From the NCBI RefSeq assembly GCF_036417845.1, contig NC_089981.1:4605501-4669500 (forward strand): DNA of 64,000 bases, read 5' to 3'. The stretch comes from Apteryx mantelli. Its lineage: Eukaryota; Chordata; Aves; Apterygiformes; Apterygidae. A program made the position numbers and the translations under genes. Positions 12,892 through 23,700 of this stretch are shown in pieces. The notes under the pieces were generated by a model, which was not told the DNA's origin, ran no database searches, and was given only the letters and a program-made list of their open reading frames with translations. Each line of letters opens with the position of its first letter. Within the stretch, counting starts at the first letter, position 1.

Positions 12892-13700
12892 ATGCTCTCC
12901 TTTCAAAGCAGTTCAAGCCTGGCTGAAGGGACTAATTACAGTGGGACTGTGCAAAAGGCAGGGCCGTCATATGCTCTCCTCAAGTTCATGGAAAGCTTCT
13001 GCCTCATCAGCTCTGCCTCTGGCATGGTGGGAAATGGCATGGTCCTGTGGTACCTCAGCTTCTGCATCCGGAGGAACTGTTTCACTCTCTACATCCTGAA
13101 CCTGGCTGCCGCTGACTTTGGCTACCTGCTCTGCATTGCCATCGAAACAGTTCAATGTGGGAGTGCAGCTTGGGATATTCCTCTTCCTGGATCTTTTCAC
13201 GTACGGGACTGGCTTCTATCTCCTGACAGCCATCAGCATCGAGAGGTGCCCGTCTGTCCTCTGTCCCATCTGGTGCCGAAGCCATCGCCCAAAGCACTTG
13301 TCTGGCGTCATCTCCGGCCTGCTCTGGAGCCTCTCGCTGCTGCTGAACATGCTGGGGCACATTTCTTGCACTGTTCGCCTCTCTAGCCACTGCCACATAC
13401 TCCTCATCACCATTGGAGTCCTGGACTTCCTCTTCTGCATTCAGCCTCACCCTCTTCCTCAAAGTCAAGTGCACCTCCCAGCACCTCCAAACAGGCAGGC
13501 TCTTCACCGTGATTATGCTCACCATCCTCTTCTTCTGCTCGTTCCGAAGGGGAAGGAAACACACAGCCACACCATAGAGTCGATACTTGTCAGTTCCCAG
13601 CACACTCTCCTCCCTAAGATGCAGGTGCAAATCCCAGGCTAAGAGGTTTCTGAACCTCCTGAAGCCACAGAGGGCTGCACTGATGCTCCCGTCGTCCGGG
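12892..13700 (+). pseudogene. Mas-related GPCR (MRGPR/MAS1-like) pseudogene
   Basis: Remnant of a rhodopsin-like receptor of the Mas-related family, which in mammals serves sensory neurons and mast cells. The first part (12,892 to about 13,150) reads a glycosylatable N-terminus (NYSGT), TM1 with GMVGNGMVLWYL, and TM2 with [17 protein letters not shown]. At about 13,150 the frame shifts. The second part carries TM3 with [14 protein letters not shown], the loop [15 protein letters not shown] and TM4 [11 protein letters not shown]; these are hallmark MRGPR strings. At about 13,440 it shifts again into TM5 ([11 protein letters not shown]) and TM6 ([14 protein letters not shown]), then meets TAG at 13,575. 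No convincing TM7 follows, though an RAL-containing stretch near 13,640-13,680 may be C-tail. Single coding exon preceded by an acceptor near 12,829, as in functional MRGPR genes, so this is a decayed gene and not a retrocopy. Family call is firm; the subfamily is not. Confidence 0.85.
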
Positions 13701-15214
13701 GCAAGTGCACTGCACTGGGTAGCGCTGCCCTGCCAGGGAGTGCTGGGCAAGCACCTAGGCAAGCAGCAGCCCCACTCGGAGCACTACCATTTGACACCAG
13801 TGCTAGCAGCAAGGAGAGAGAGCAGGAGGGAGGGCTTTTCAAGTGAAAGGGTAGAAGATGCAGAGGAGCAGGAACGCCTGGGCAGCAGCCCTCTCTGAGA
13901 GAACACAGTGTGTCAAATGTAAAACCAGATCAGCAAAGGTCGTGTCCTTTGAGGGATGCTCACAGTTTTACAGCTTGGGTGGTTGTTTCCTTCGTAAGCG
14001 CTTAGCTGCCTTGGAGTTTCTCCAAAGTCTGGGGTAAAGTGTGTGTGGCGCCTTCAGCTGTTTGCTCTCGGCTCTTCCTGCTGCATCGCACAGCACTGCA
14101 CTGCACAAAGGGGAAGGGCAGGAGCGCTCTCTCCTCCTGATTTTCTTGCCTGCTGTTTGCTTGATTTCTGTTTGCAGCGGGCAGAAGCAGGAAAAGAAAG
14201 ACAACGCTCCCATGGCCGCTTGCTCTGCGATGGACGTCTGCCAACGGCCATCTGCCAGGGCAGCTTTTGGATCTGCGCTCAGAAGGGCAGGCTGTGACCA
14301 GCCTCTGGCAGCTCTCCGTTGGGAAGAAGGCCCATTACCGCTGCCGATCCAGGTAAGCAAGCCTGGCAAGGGAGTTACCATTGCCCCAAGCCGATTTCTT
14401 GTGTTACAATGCCAGACGCGAGCCTTTAAAACAATACAATGAACACACTGGTATCAACAGATTATGTACATATGTACATATACACAGTATGTATGGAATA
14501 ACAACAGCGGGGGCGCCGGGGGCAGACAGGGCATTGGGATAGGCTGCAAGTGCTGTGGCAGGTGTTTGGGACCCATGGGGTTGCGAGCAGGGCAGGAGAG
14601 CGATGGGGCGCCCGAGCACAGCAAAAATGCCACTGTCTGGGGAAGCAGTTTTCCTCCCCAGCACTTTCCAGAGGTTGCGCTTACTTCTCTGAGAATCTCT
14701 AGATATGCAAGGAGAGCCAAAGACTAATTACCTCTGAGCTGCACTGCGAGGTTTCTGAAGGAGTTCCTTTGCCGGTATCCAAATCCAATCTGTTTGAAAG
14801 CCCTTGCCTAATAGACAATGGAATAGGCAGCAGCTCACAGGAGACAATGTAAGGGTTTGTGAATTTTCAGAGCATCTGACTCATTAAGGTTATCTGATCA
14901 AGGACAGAGGGGGAAGTGATAAAAAAAACACAGAGACCTGAACCTGATAGGCAAGGGATAAGAGACAACGACAAAGACCAAAAGTCTCCAGTCTCTACTT
15001 AATTGGCCATTAAGAAACTACTGGCATAGTTTTAGAGAGGGATAACCTGGACTTTGTACTGAGGATTTTGGGTTGTTCATGGAGGGTTGTGGAACCATGC
15101 AGAACTGACTAAGCCGTGTGTGAGGCAGGGGATCAGGGAGGAACAAAGAGGGGGAATAGGGAGGAGGGCTGTAAAAGGGGCTGGTCATATGTAAGCAGTA
15201 GCTAGTCATTATGC
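13701..15214. other. GC-rich intergenic DNA, no gene recognised
   Basis: The first 650 bases are GC-rich with several overlapping open frames on both strands, which is expected from base composition. None matches a family I know. The tract 14,040-14,340 resembles a decayed CpG-rich segment and ends in CAGGTAAGC near 14,350, a good splice-donor word, but no exon can be argued. A TACATATG-rich stretch lies at 14,464-14,482. Confidence 0.4.
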
Positions 15215-15500
15215 TTGTGTGACCGAGCCCTGTGGCTCATCACCACAGTCTATCCTATCTTTCTGTTAAATTCTCTTAACTGTCTTTCCATGGCAGTTCA
15301 CTCTGTACCCCGTGTGTGAGTGCTGTGAGGTCTAGGCACCAGCAACTGGAGAGATCTGAGGGAGTGAATTTGGGGCCAGCAACTGGAGTCAGATCTGAGG
15401 CGGTGGTGGCCCCCATGACTGTGGTGCCAGTAGCTGAGGTGAGAGAGGGCCTCAGGTGCTCAGGGCTCCTATTGCCCGTGTATCGTGCAGGCCATCTGGG
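15215..15500. repeat. Possible old LTR fragment with short tandem units
   Basis: Words CCAGCAACTGGA at 15,339 and 15,376 (37 bp apart) and a relative, CCAGTAGCTGAGG, near 15,426 are each followed by AGATCTGAGG-like or GGTGAGAG text. They follow a stretch ending in TTCACTCTGTACCCCGTGTG. The layout looks to me like an endogenous retroviral LTR end plus leader, but I see no terminal repeats or target duplication, so the class is inference. Confidence 0.3.
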
Positions 15501-15879
15501 GGGAGAAAGGGGTGAGTAGAGTGAGGGCCTCAGTGTCAGTGGCTGGTGCCGGACCACATTTCATAGCACCCATGTGCCTGGGCACCAGCTGCTGAGGGGG
15601 GGGCCACAGTGTTTTTGTGTTTTCCCCTAACCTGGTATGCACTGGGGTGTGATTCTCCAGCAAACTCCAAGGTGGACTAGCTGTCGAGCAAGAGGGACAG
15701 AGGGCTCAGCCTTGCTATGGATTGAACCTGCAAATGGGAGAGCAGCAGCTGTCTCCATCAGCCTGGGACAGAAAGACTTGCAGGTCCCCAGGCTCACTGG
15801 GCTGGGCTCCAGCGGCCAGGCATGAGCGATCCCTGGTACTCAGAGCCTGCCGGGACAGTGACTCTCTAACATCCTTTAA

Positions 15880-16102
15880 CACACTGGTTATGCTAATTGT
15901 GGGTCTTTCTTTCATTTAGTTACTGATTCTGGTGGGAAACCTTGAGATGGTGCTATTAATCAAGACTGAGTCTCAGCTGCATGCTCCCATGTACTTCCTT
16001 CTTAGCAACCTGCCCCTCTTAGATGTCAGCTACTCTGCTGTTATTGCTCCAAGGATGTTGCTGACTTTTGCAGCAAAGAGCAAGGCTACATGTAAAGTTA
16101 TG
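15880..16102 (+). pseudogene. Odorant receptor fragment, TM1 to TM3 start
   Basis: The frame from 15,920 reads LLILVGNLEMVLLIK (end of TM1), then HAPMYFLLSNLPLLDVSYSAV (TM2), IAPRMLLTFAAKSKATCK and stops at TAA near 16,102. A TAG at 15,917-15,919 interrupts TM1, and the N-terminus cannot be recognised further up. Nothing OR-like follows: the match runs into an A-rich tract at 16,111. Residues resemble the OR5/8/9-type receptors at 19.8 and 27.2 kb on the same strand, so it is probably a dead paralogue of them. Only about 60 of 310 residues remain. Confidence 0.85.
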
Positions 16103-19100
16103 TAACTATTAAAAAAAAAAACCAACAAACTGTTTGGGCTCCTCTTGGAATCAACAGTGAAATATAGACCCCTCCAGAGGACACCTTGTATTACCTATCT
16201 CACACACGTGTTTTGTCATGAGAATGACTCATCTGAACACACCTCCATTTGAAGTGACTACTGACCCCATTAGAAACACACGTGGTGTAGGATTCAGCCC
16301 TCTGAACTTCATAGGCGTCTAAAGAGAGACTAAAACGCTTCTTCCAAGGAGTGGTCAGTAGAGGTCTAGTCAAGAAAATATAGTAATTCATCTAAAAATA
16401 TGTCTCCTCTGGAGTAAGATGAACCATTACCCAAAAGAATCCCAGGCAACTGGTTGATGTGTGGCTCTCTATGATGTAGATGCCTGCAGTGGCACACAAT
16501 TCCACACGTACATATCTGACATGGGGCTTAGGGGTTATGGCATCTAGATCCTGTGGGAACCTAAGAACAGTCTGTAGAGTTCAGGGTGTTCTGATGAGCA
16601 CATGTAAATGTCTACTTTTGGGTGAGAGAATTTGTCCTATTGACTTCAGTAGTACTGTTGGCTAAATGTCCATGGAATACAATGGGAACCTAGATACCCA
16701 GAACACATAGAGGCATTGATACTGCTGATACAGGGAATTATGTGTATGAATCTGCAGCTGAATCCCACGTCTGAATTTAGAGAAACTGAATTTGACTCTC
16801 CTAAAATTTGGTTAGATTAATCCCCAATACTAAATGCTTTCTTCTTCTTTTTCCTTCTCCAGAAGCACAAGGTGTGACATGCCACCACTGAGCTGGGCAC
16901 CAAGTTGCCCAAGATTTCCTGGAGAATGGTCAGAACCAAATTCTAAGCTTCAATTATGTAGCAGAGCAGATAAGCAAACCCTTTTATAAGGCTCAGTGAT
17001 CTTATTCCACACTTTTCCTTTTTTCCTAGCAAATATATTCCAGGAATCTCTTGCTCAAATTTTGACAGCTACCTTGATCCTGAACTCCATAAGGTCCAGG
17101 AAGTGTCTGCCTGGAAAAGCCCCAAGGTGGATAACCATTTTCAAAGCTTTCCGAGCAAAACTTTCAAAACTTCATCTTAAACAGAAAGCCTCGCCATCCT
17201 TTCGGTTACCACACCAGAACAGGGTCCGTCTCAGAACAATGGCTTTTTTTGGCCGCACAGTCTACTCATTTGTTCTCTCTTCCCTTATACCACTGAGCAT
17301 GTTCTTGGTTATCTTGCAAAATGCTGTGCACAGAAACATATGGAAGTGGCATCATGGATTAGAGAAATGGAAGGTGTTCCCATCTAAAAGCCTAGCTTGC
17401 TAAGGGGAACACCACTGCAAGGGCCCCAAAATACAGCTTCCATTCATGCTTCAGTATTCCCACAACTGAAGTACATCTTAAGGATAGTCCTTGAATCGGG
17501 CATGTGGAGTTCAGAAAGGATCTTCCCCAAAGCACCAGCAGGCAAAAATGTACACACTCATCTTTGATTTTTAATCTCACATTCATTCATTTCAAACTAG
17601 AGAACTCTCTCTTACTATGGCCAAGTTTCCCACTATGCAGCAAAGACTGAAATGAGTGAAGCATCTCATTCAGCATTAATCCTTGAAATGAAGGTTCCCA
17701 AATCCCTCTACCAGAACAAAAGAATCTGTTTCAAAATGTGTATTCAGTGACATCCACAATTTCCCTCTTGTTTTATTTGTTTGGTTGCTCTCCTTGTAAA
17801 GTATTTCACAGAGAAAAGGGTGCAACTACTAAAGACCAAAGCCAAACCACAGTTTCCCAGGGTTCAAGTCACTGTGAGGGCTACCAGGTTACATCTGTAG
17901 GAGCTGTCATTTGGAACAGGTCCATGAAAGCAGCAGAAATGTGCAAGGTGACACTGACAGAAGATTTGCCTCACTGTTCATTAATAAGCTAGACTACTGT
18001 GTGTTTTCTTATAATGTGAAGAGGAAAAAGAGCAAGAAGGAGAAGAATTGAAGCAGTAGCACTGTTTACAAATATTAAGGCTTCTGAAGACAGTAGTACC
18101 TTCATTTCAATGTAATTTATTTTAAATACTCAAAAGCAGATTTTGTATGAGAGAGCTATTCCCAGTACAAAGCCCTAGAGAGAAAAGGCTTGCTTATGCA
18201 GAAAGAAGGTAGGATGTAATTTTCAACAGTACACCACAGACAGCTTCATGAAAGGTCTCAAGGGTACAGTGCCAATATGCACTGGCAATGCGATACAAAT
18301 AAATGCCACTCATATTTCAGAACACGCCTGTAGTTTGAAGTGGAAACCACCTGGCTCCAAGGAAATGACTTACCAGTCATGTTGGAGCTACACTTGCTAC
18401 TATCAAAGCATTTCATTGCTGACCGTAAAGGGCTAGCAGGAATTTGCTTATTGCCACCTCTACAGGAACCTTCCTGCAATGGTTTGTCTCTGATGAGCAA
18501 ATAATGTCCTCTGCTTTCAGCATTGATGGAAGGTAAGCATGAGGAATTAACAGAGCAAGGAGAACGAAAACATCTAGCTATTTCTGAGGTGAAAATCATG
18601 TAGCAAGAAAGTGGTGATTTCACTTTAATTATTGCTCAAGCTCATTCTCAGAGGAAATGAAAATAATGAAATAAATGAGATAATAGTCAGCAAATCTAAA
18701 AAAAACCCCAAACACAGGCTGAATTCTATCTTTTGATTGTGGAAGGGCCCACATCGACCTTGGCCATTTCAACCATACCTTCAGGGCTGCTTTCTTCTGA
18801 ATAACGTATTTTTGATTCAGAGCCGCTAGTTAGGTAAACAAATTTGTGTTTATGATTCTTCGGAAATGAGAGTGATGTTGTTTGGGTTAAGCTAGAAATT
18901 GTAAGCAAAAGTGATATTTGAGTGGGTTTTTAATGACAAACATGTGCGGTTCCTAAGAAAAATATTGCTTAGGAAAGTGCTAGAGTTCTGGGAGAATTTC
19001 AGAAAGGCCATATAGCTTCCAGCTCTGAACAAGGTGGTGTTAATGGCCCAAAATATCACTGCTTATTAATCATCCTGTTTTTACAAGGTCAGCATCTTCT

Positions 19101-19760
19101 AAATCTGCAGTCACTTCAATTTGCTGGTGTGCATACCTTTTTTTCTGTCCTCTCTAGGTAGCCATTTTCCCTTAGAAACAGTTGTTCTTATATGCTGACT
19201 CCTTCTCAGTAACTCTCAGTAATTGTGCTTGTGAGATTCCTTCATGACCGCAAACCTGTAGAAACTGCTAAGAACTGATCTTCTGGTTTATACTTGATTA
19301 TGTCAGCTAGTCTTTCTTTCCAGATGTAAGTACTTACTTTATAATCATTTTATTCTGAGCTCTCACCATATACTTGCTTTATAAACGGCTGGAAGGTCTT
19401 AGGCAATGAACAATAGGAGTCTTCGGACCTCTTTTAAATATCTGCTCCTGGATGAAACTAACTGCTTCCTGAAAGTGCTCATTCATTTCCCTTGATAACA
19501 GAGTAAATGTAGAGGAATATGCAGCTGTAGATATCTTTATTTGGTCACATGAATTCCACCCGAAGAACATGGGAATAATTCACAGACTCAAACTTCAGTG
19601 TACCCCTATTAAGAAATCTTAAAATTACAAGAGATCTCACAGTTTCTTATTCATTTAACTGATCTGAAAAAACTAAGCTTTACCTTGGTTTGGGGTTATT
19701 GTTTCTTTATTTTGTAGCTTTCTGTGGCTAGGGATTTTCTTTGTTGTTTTGTTAATTGTA
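16103..19760. other. Intergenic DNA, no gene recognised
   Basis: AT-rich sequence between the OR fragment and the next intact OR. A 135-codon open frame at 16,996-17,403 has no domain I recognise. The stretch probably holds the noncoding 5' exon and promoter of the gene at 19,804, but I cannot place them. Confidence 0.45.
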
Positions 19761-19803
19761 TGTATTCTATCCCCTTCAGCATCAGAAAGTGCAGCTGGAA
19801 TAA

Positions 19804-20742
19804 ATGGTGAAAGGAAATCTTACTGGGGTGTCTGAGTTCACTCTCCAAGGCTTCACAGACAACCCTCAGTTGCAAGCCTTCCTCTTTGTGCTGTTGCTCC
19901 TTATCTACACTGTGAGCCTGCTGGGAAATCTCACCATCATCACGTTAATCAGAATTGAGCCTCGCCTGCACATCCCCATGTGCTTTTTCATCTGTAACTT
20001 GTCCTTTGTTGATATCACTTACTCCTCTGTGATTGCCCCCAAGACGATGGTGAATCTGTTAGCAGAGAAGAAAGTAATTTCATTTGCTGGTTGTGTCACG
20101 CAGTTTTTTCTTCACTCTTTTTCCATAAACGCTGAGGTTTTGCTCCTGGCTGTGATGGCATACGATCGGTTCATATCTGTTTGTGAGCCACTGCGGTACG
20201 CAGTCCTTATATCCAGAAAACTCTGTGTTCAGTTGGTTTCTGCATCATACTTATGCAGCTGCATTAATGCGGTTGCCCACACAGCTTCTTTGTTCAGCCT
20301 GTCCTTCTGTGGCTCCAATGTCATCAATCACTTCTTTTGTGACATTCCTCCCTTGCAGAAACTCTCCTGCTCTGATACACGCTTTGCTCACATGGTGCAC
20401 GTGGTCTTTTCTGCAGTAGCAGGGTTGAGCACTGTTTTAGCCATCCTCATCTCTTATCTGTATATCATCATGTCCATTCTGCGGATTCGCTGTGCCCGAG
20501 ACAGGTGGAAAACCTTTTCCACCTGTGCCTCCCACCTGTCATCTGTCACCCTCTTCTATGGGAGTCTCTTCTTTATCTACTTAAGACCCATGTCCAGCAG
20601 CTCAGCTGATCAATACAAAGTGGTGTCTGTATTTTACACACTGATAGTCCCTATGTTGAATCCCCTGATCTACAGCCTGAGGAACAAGGAGATGAAGGAT
20701 GCTCTGAGGAGGACAATAGCAAAAACAATTATTACTAAGTAA
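19804..20742 (+). CDS. Odorant receptor, class II, OR5/8/9-like, intact
   Basis: 312-residue seven-transmembrane odorant receptor with an uninterrupted frame. N-terminus MVKGNLTGVSEFTLQGFTD carries the usual glycosylation site at Asn5. Motifs: GN of TM1 at 41-42, PMCFF at 58-62 (normally PMYFF), TM3 Cys97, MAYDRFISVC at 118-127 (complete DR-aromatic motif), SFCGSNVINHFFCD at 167-180, KTFSTCASH at 236-244, and [16 protein letters not shown] at 283-298 followed by the basic LRR tail. The stretch TATCCCCTTCAG ending at 19,779 is a good splice acceptor 24 bp before the ATG, typical of ORs whose coding region sits in one exon. It is a close relative of the receptor at 27,249 (shared FTDN, HFFCD, DALRRTIAK-type ends), pointing to tandem duplication. 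Family assignment by motif; the exact subfamily would need a tree. Confidence 0.96.
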   Translation: MVKGNLTGVSEFTLQGFTDNPQLQAFLFVLLLLIYTVSLLGNLTIITLIRIEPRLHIPMCFFICNLSFVDITYSSVIAPKTMVNLLAEKKVISFAGCVTQFFLHSFSINAEVLLLAVMAYDRFISVCEPLRYAVLISRKLCVQLVSASYLCSCINAVAHTASLFSLSFCGSNVINHFFCDIPPLQKLSCSDTRFAHMVHVVFSAVAGLSTVLAILISYLYIIMSILRIRCARDRWKTFSTCASHLSSVTLFYGSLFFIYLRPMSSSSADQYKVVSVFYTLIVPMLNPLIYSLRNKEMKDALRRTIAKTIITK

Positions 20743-23700
20743 AATCATCTTATGGGACAAATCTGGAAATGTATAAAAGTGGGAGAAAAATTCAGAGAGT
20801 ATAACTTGTCTCCTGTGGAAGACGTCCATGTTTTTGAGTCAGCAGCTAGGAACCTCAATAAGATGGGATGCTGCTTATTTACTTTTCTTGGGATATAACT
20901 TTTTGGAAGTCAGTAGAGGGAAAATCAGAACAGGATATTTTCAGCCACCACTTGCCTTCTCCAGAAGATACCAGGCAGTGAAGTGAGAACTGGTTTCCAG
21001 GTTGCTTCCCACGGAGTTGCCCCAGATCTCTAGAGCCCCAGCTAACCCTCTACCCAGCTGTCGAACATGCAGCTATGCTGTGCAGGAAATATATAGCAGG
21101 AGAAATAAGGACCCTAGGTGAAAACCTTCCTGTTAGCTCAGTTCAAACTAGATGAAATGGTAGCTGCTATTACTAAGTGTCTTTGAGGTTAAGGGCTGGA
21201 AACTTAACACCTTTCTGAGGTCACCCAAGCCAGAAAAGGAAATGTCAAACTAACGGAGAATTTTGTACTGAAAGAGTCAGTCTTGTGTATAGGATAATTC
21301 TGTGGGGAACTGCTCCACAGAAACTTACCAGCCAGCTGCAGGGGTGAGGCAGGAGCCTGGTCTTAACATGGGAGTGTAACCCCAACCATCATGACCTGCC
21401 CTGTTGGGAATACGAACTCTGAAGACTAACAATGTAAGAAGGATGGTATACTGAATTATCATCAAGAAGTTGCACCACTGGTTTAAATAAGTGAATAGCT
21501 ACCTGACTTTCATAGGACAAAGTGTCTTCTGATCTATACTACTTCATCCAGTTGGATGCCCAGGTCAAGCTGTCTAGCTTTCCCTGGAAAGGAAATGGAA
21601 GGAGGAAGTGGCATCCCGAGAAGGTAATTCTTCCCACTTTCCTCAGCCACCTCTCTTAGGTTAGGGCATATGCCTCTTTGGTGGAGGTTTCTACCTGCAT
21701 CCATTGACCACAGAATGGGGGTGGCTTTGTAAATTAATAAAGCTGAGCTACGATTCATGTCCCCTAACTCTAGGTTTCCAAACAAAAATAAAGCAACATT
21801 CATTTTCCTCATTCCCATTTTATGCTTAACTGGTTTCACTTGTGTCCATGTGATCATGTCACCTTTGTGTGTTCCCATAGATCTCCTCACAGTAGAAATT
21901 ATAGTAATAGCAAATAGTAATATTAAGAGATGTAAACTTCTGTAGATGTCCATTGTACCGAGTGAAAAACATGGCTGCAAAATTTGACCTCAAAGGAGAT
22001 TCCATTATTTCAAAAATTTCCATTATTTTACTGTGTCAGGACAACACAGAGAAATATTAAAGGATTGTTGTATTTAATTAAAATGTATAAATATTTATAT
22101 TTTAAAGAAGTCTTCAGTATTTTGTTTCAACATTCTGAGTCACAGTAAACTAAACAAAACAACTTTTATTTAGTTTAGGTTAGTATATATACATTAGACT
22201 AGGTCACTGTAAGTACCACCCCCTCCTACTGCTAATGCCATTGCAATATGTTAGCAGTAATGTCCCGTGCTGGACCCATTTCACCTGCTATTAGGCACTG
22301 AGCCACATCTCCCAAGGTTGTAATTACATCAGCTCACTGCCAGAGGAAAGCCATTTTGTTTTTCCCCTATCTTTTCTTTTGCCTCCCATCTTTGGCTTCC
22401 AGAAGCATCCCTTCCCGTCCATTAGAGCAAACTCTCACACGTCAACAGTTCTCCAAGCTGTTCCAGCAGAACAACAGAAAATTACCTTTTCTTTTTTTCT
22501 TTCCTCCCGCATTGTGTGAAATTTCTGTTGGGCTTCCACGTGCTGTTAGTTCCACATAAAACAAGAGCACCCAGCTCTCCACGGAAGGGGTGGACAAGCA
22601 GGGGCACCCACGCTTCAAGAAGATTTGGGGGGCTTGTAACCCACACGTCCTTTGAGAGCTGGTAGGTACATTTAACTACATGTGCGCATGAGTGTGCACA
22701 GGGTTAGAACGTCTTGGGATTAGGGATGGTACGCATTTGCAGACACTTTGTAGAAATTTATTACTGCAGTTTATCTGTTGTATTGCTGATATGGATCCTG
22801 AACATGGAGTTCAACAAATACCAGTTAATGATGTGTTGTTAAGAAACTAATAAATATTTTCAATCCTGATTTTGGTTTAACTCATGTGAAGTGATTTGCC
22901 TTTTTTTTTTTTTTTCTCGTTTGCAACAGTTTTCTCAGTAAATATAGTGTCTGTATCCATTTTCTCCAACAGGTTCTGGTATTCAAAAGAGCAGGCTAAC
23001 TCAAACACCCATTTTCCTTCCTTTTTCAGACACTTCTAGGTCACCTCTAAGCTTTTGGCTCTTTGGTGCTCATGGCTTTTCTTCAATATAAGAAACAGTC
23101 ACTGCTTCAGTCCTCTGGAACTCTGGAATTCCTCTGGAATTTCCAAGTGTGAATGAACAGGAAGCTGAAGAATCCACCTCGCAAGAGGCCACCAACCCTT
23201 CCATAGCCTGGAAAATACACATGCCAAAAGAAGATGCCTCTCGAAGTGACAGGCCACAATAGTGGCTGGGAGAGAATGCAAAGAATGAACAAGGAGATAG
23301 CTGGGGAAAGGTATCTGGAGACTGCTTGTTTTGGGCAGACGGCCAGTCAAAAGCTTTCAAAGGGATGTCAAACAGAGCACTATATAACCCTGACAACAGG
23401 ACATTTTTCCTCTTTCATTACCCCTGCCCATTTCCTCCTGCCCACTTTCAAAGTTAAAATTCCTCTCTTAATTTTAGGGGCCTTTTAAGGGTTATCCCCA
23501 ACTCTCTCATTCCCTGTCATGACCTCCCCCGCTCCCCACCCCCTGCAAGTAAGTGGTGAAAGCATGCGTCTGGGAAGAAACAGGTGTACACAGTGGTGGG
23601 AAGCTATTAGATCATCTCTTCCGGAAATACACCCTACTTTTGAGGAGATACATTCAGACCCTACTCTTGAGCAGTAGGCACTATAGTAATCACTGATGTA

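Noticed and set aside
14040-14360. Possible GC-rich first exon ending at CAGGTAAGC
   Set aside because: A good donor word alone is not enough: no partner exon, start context or homology.
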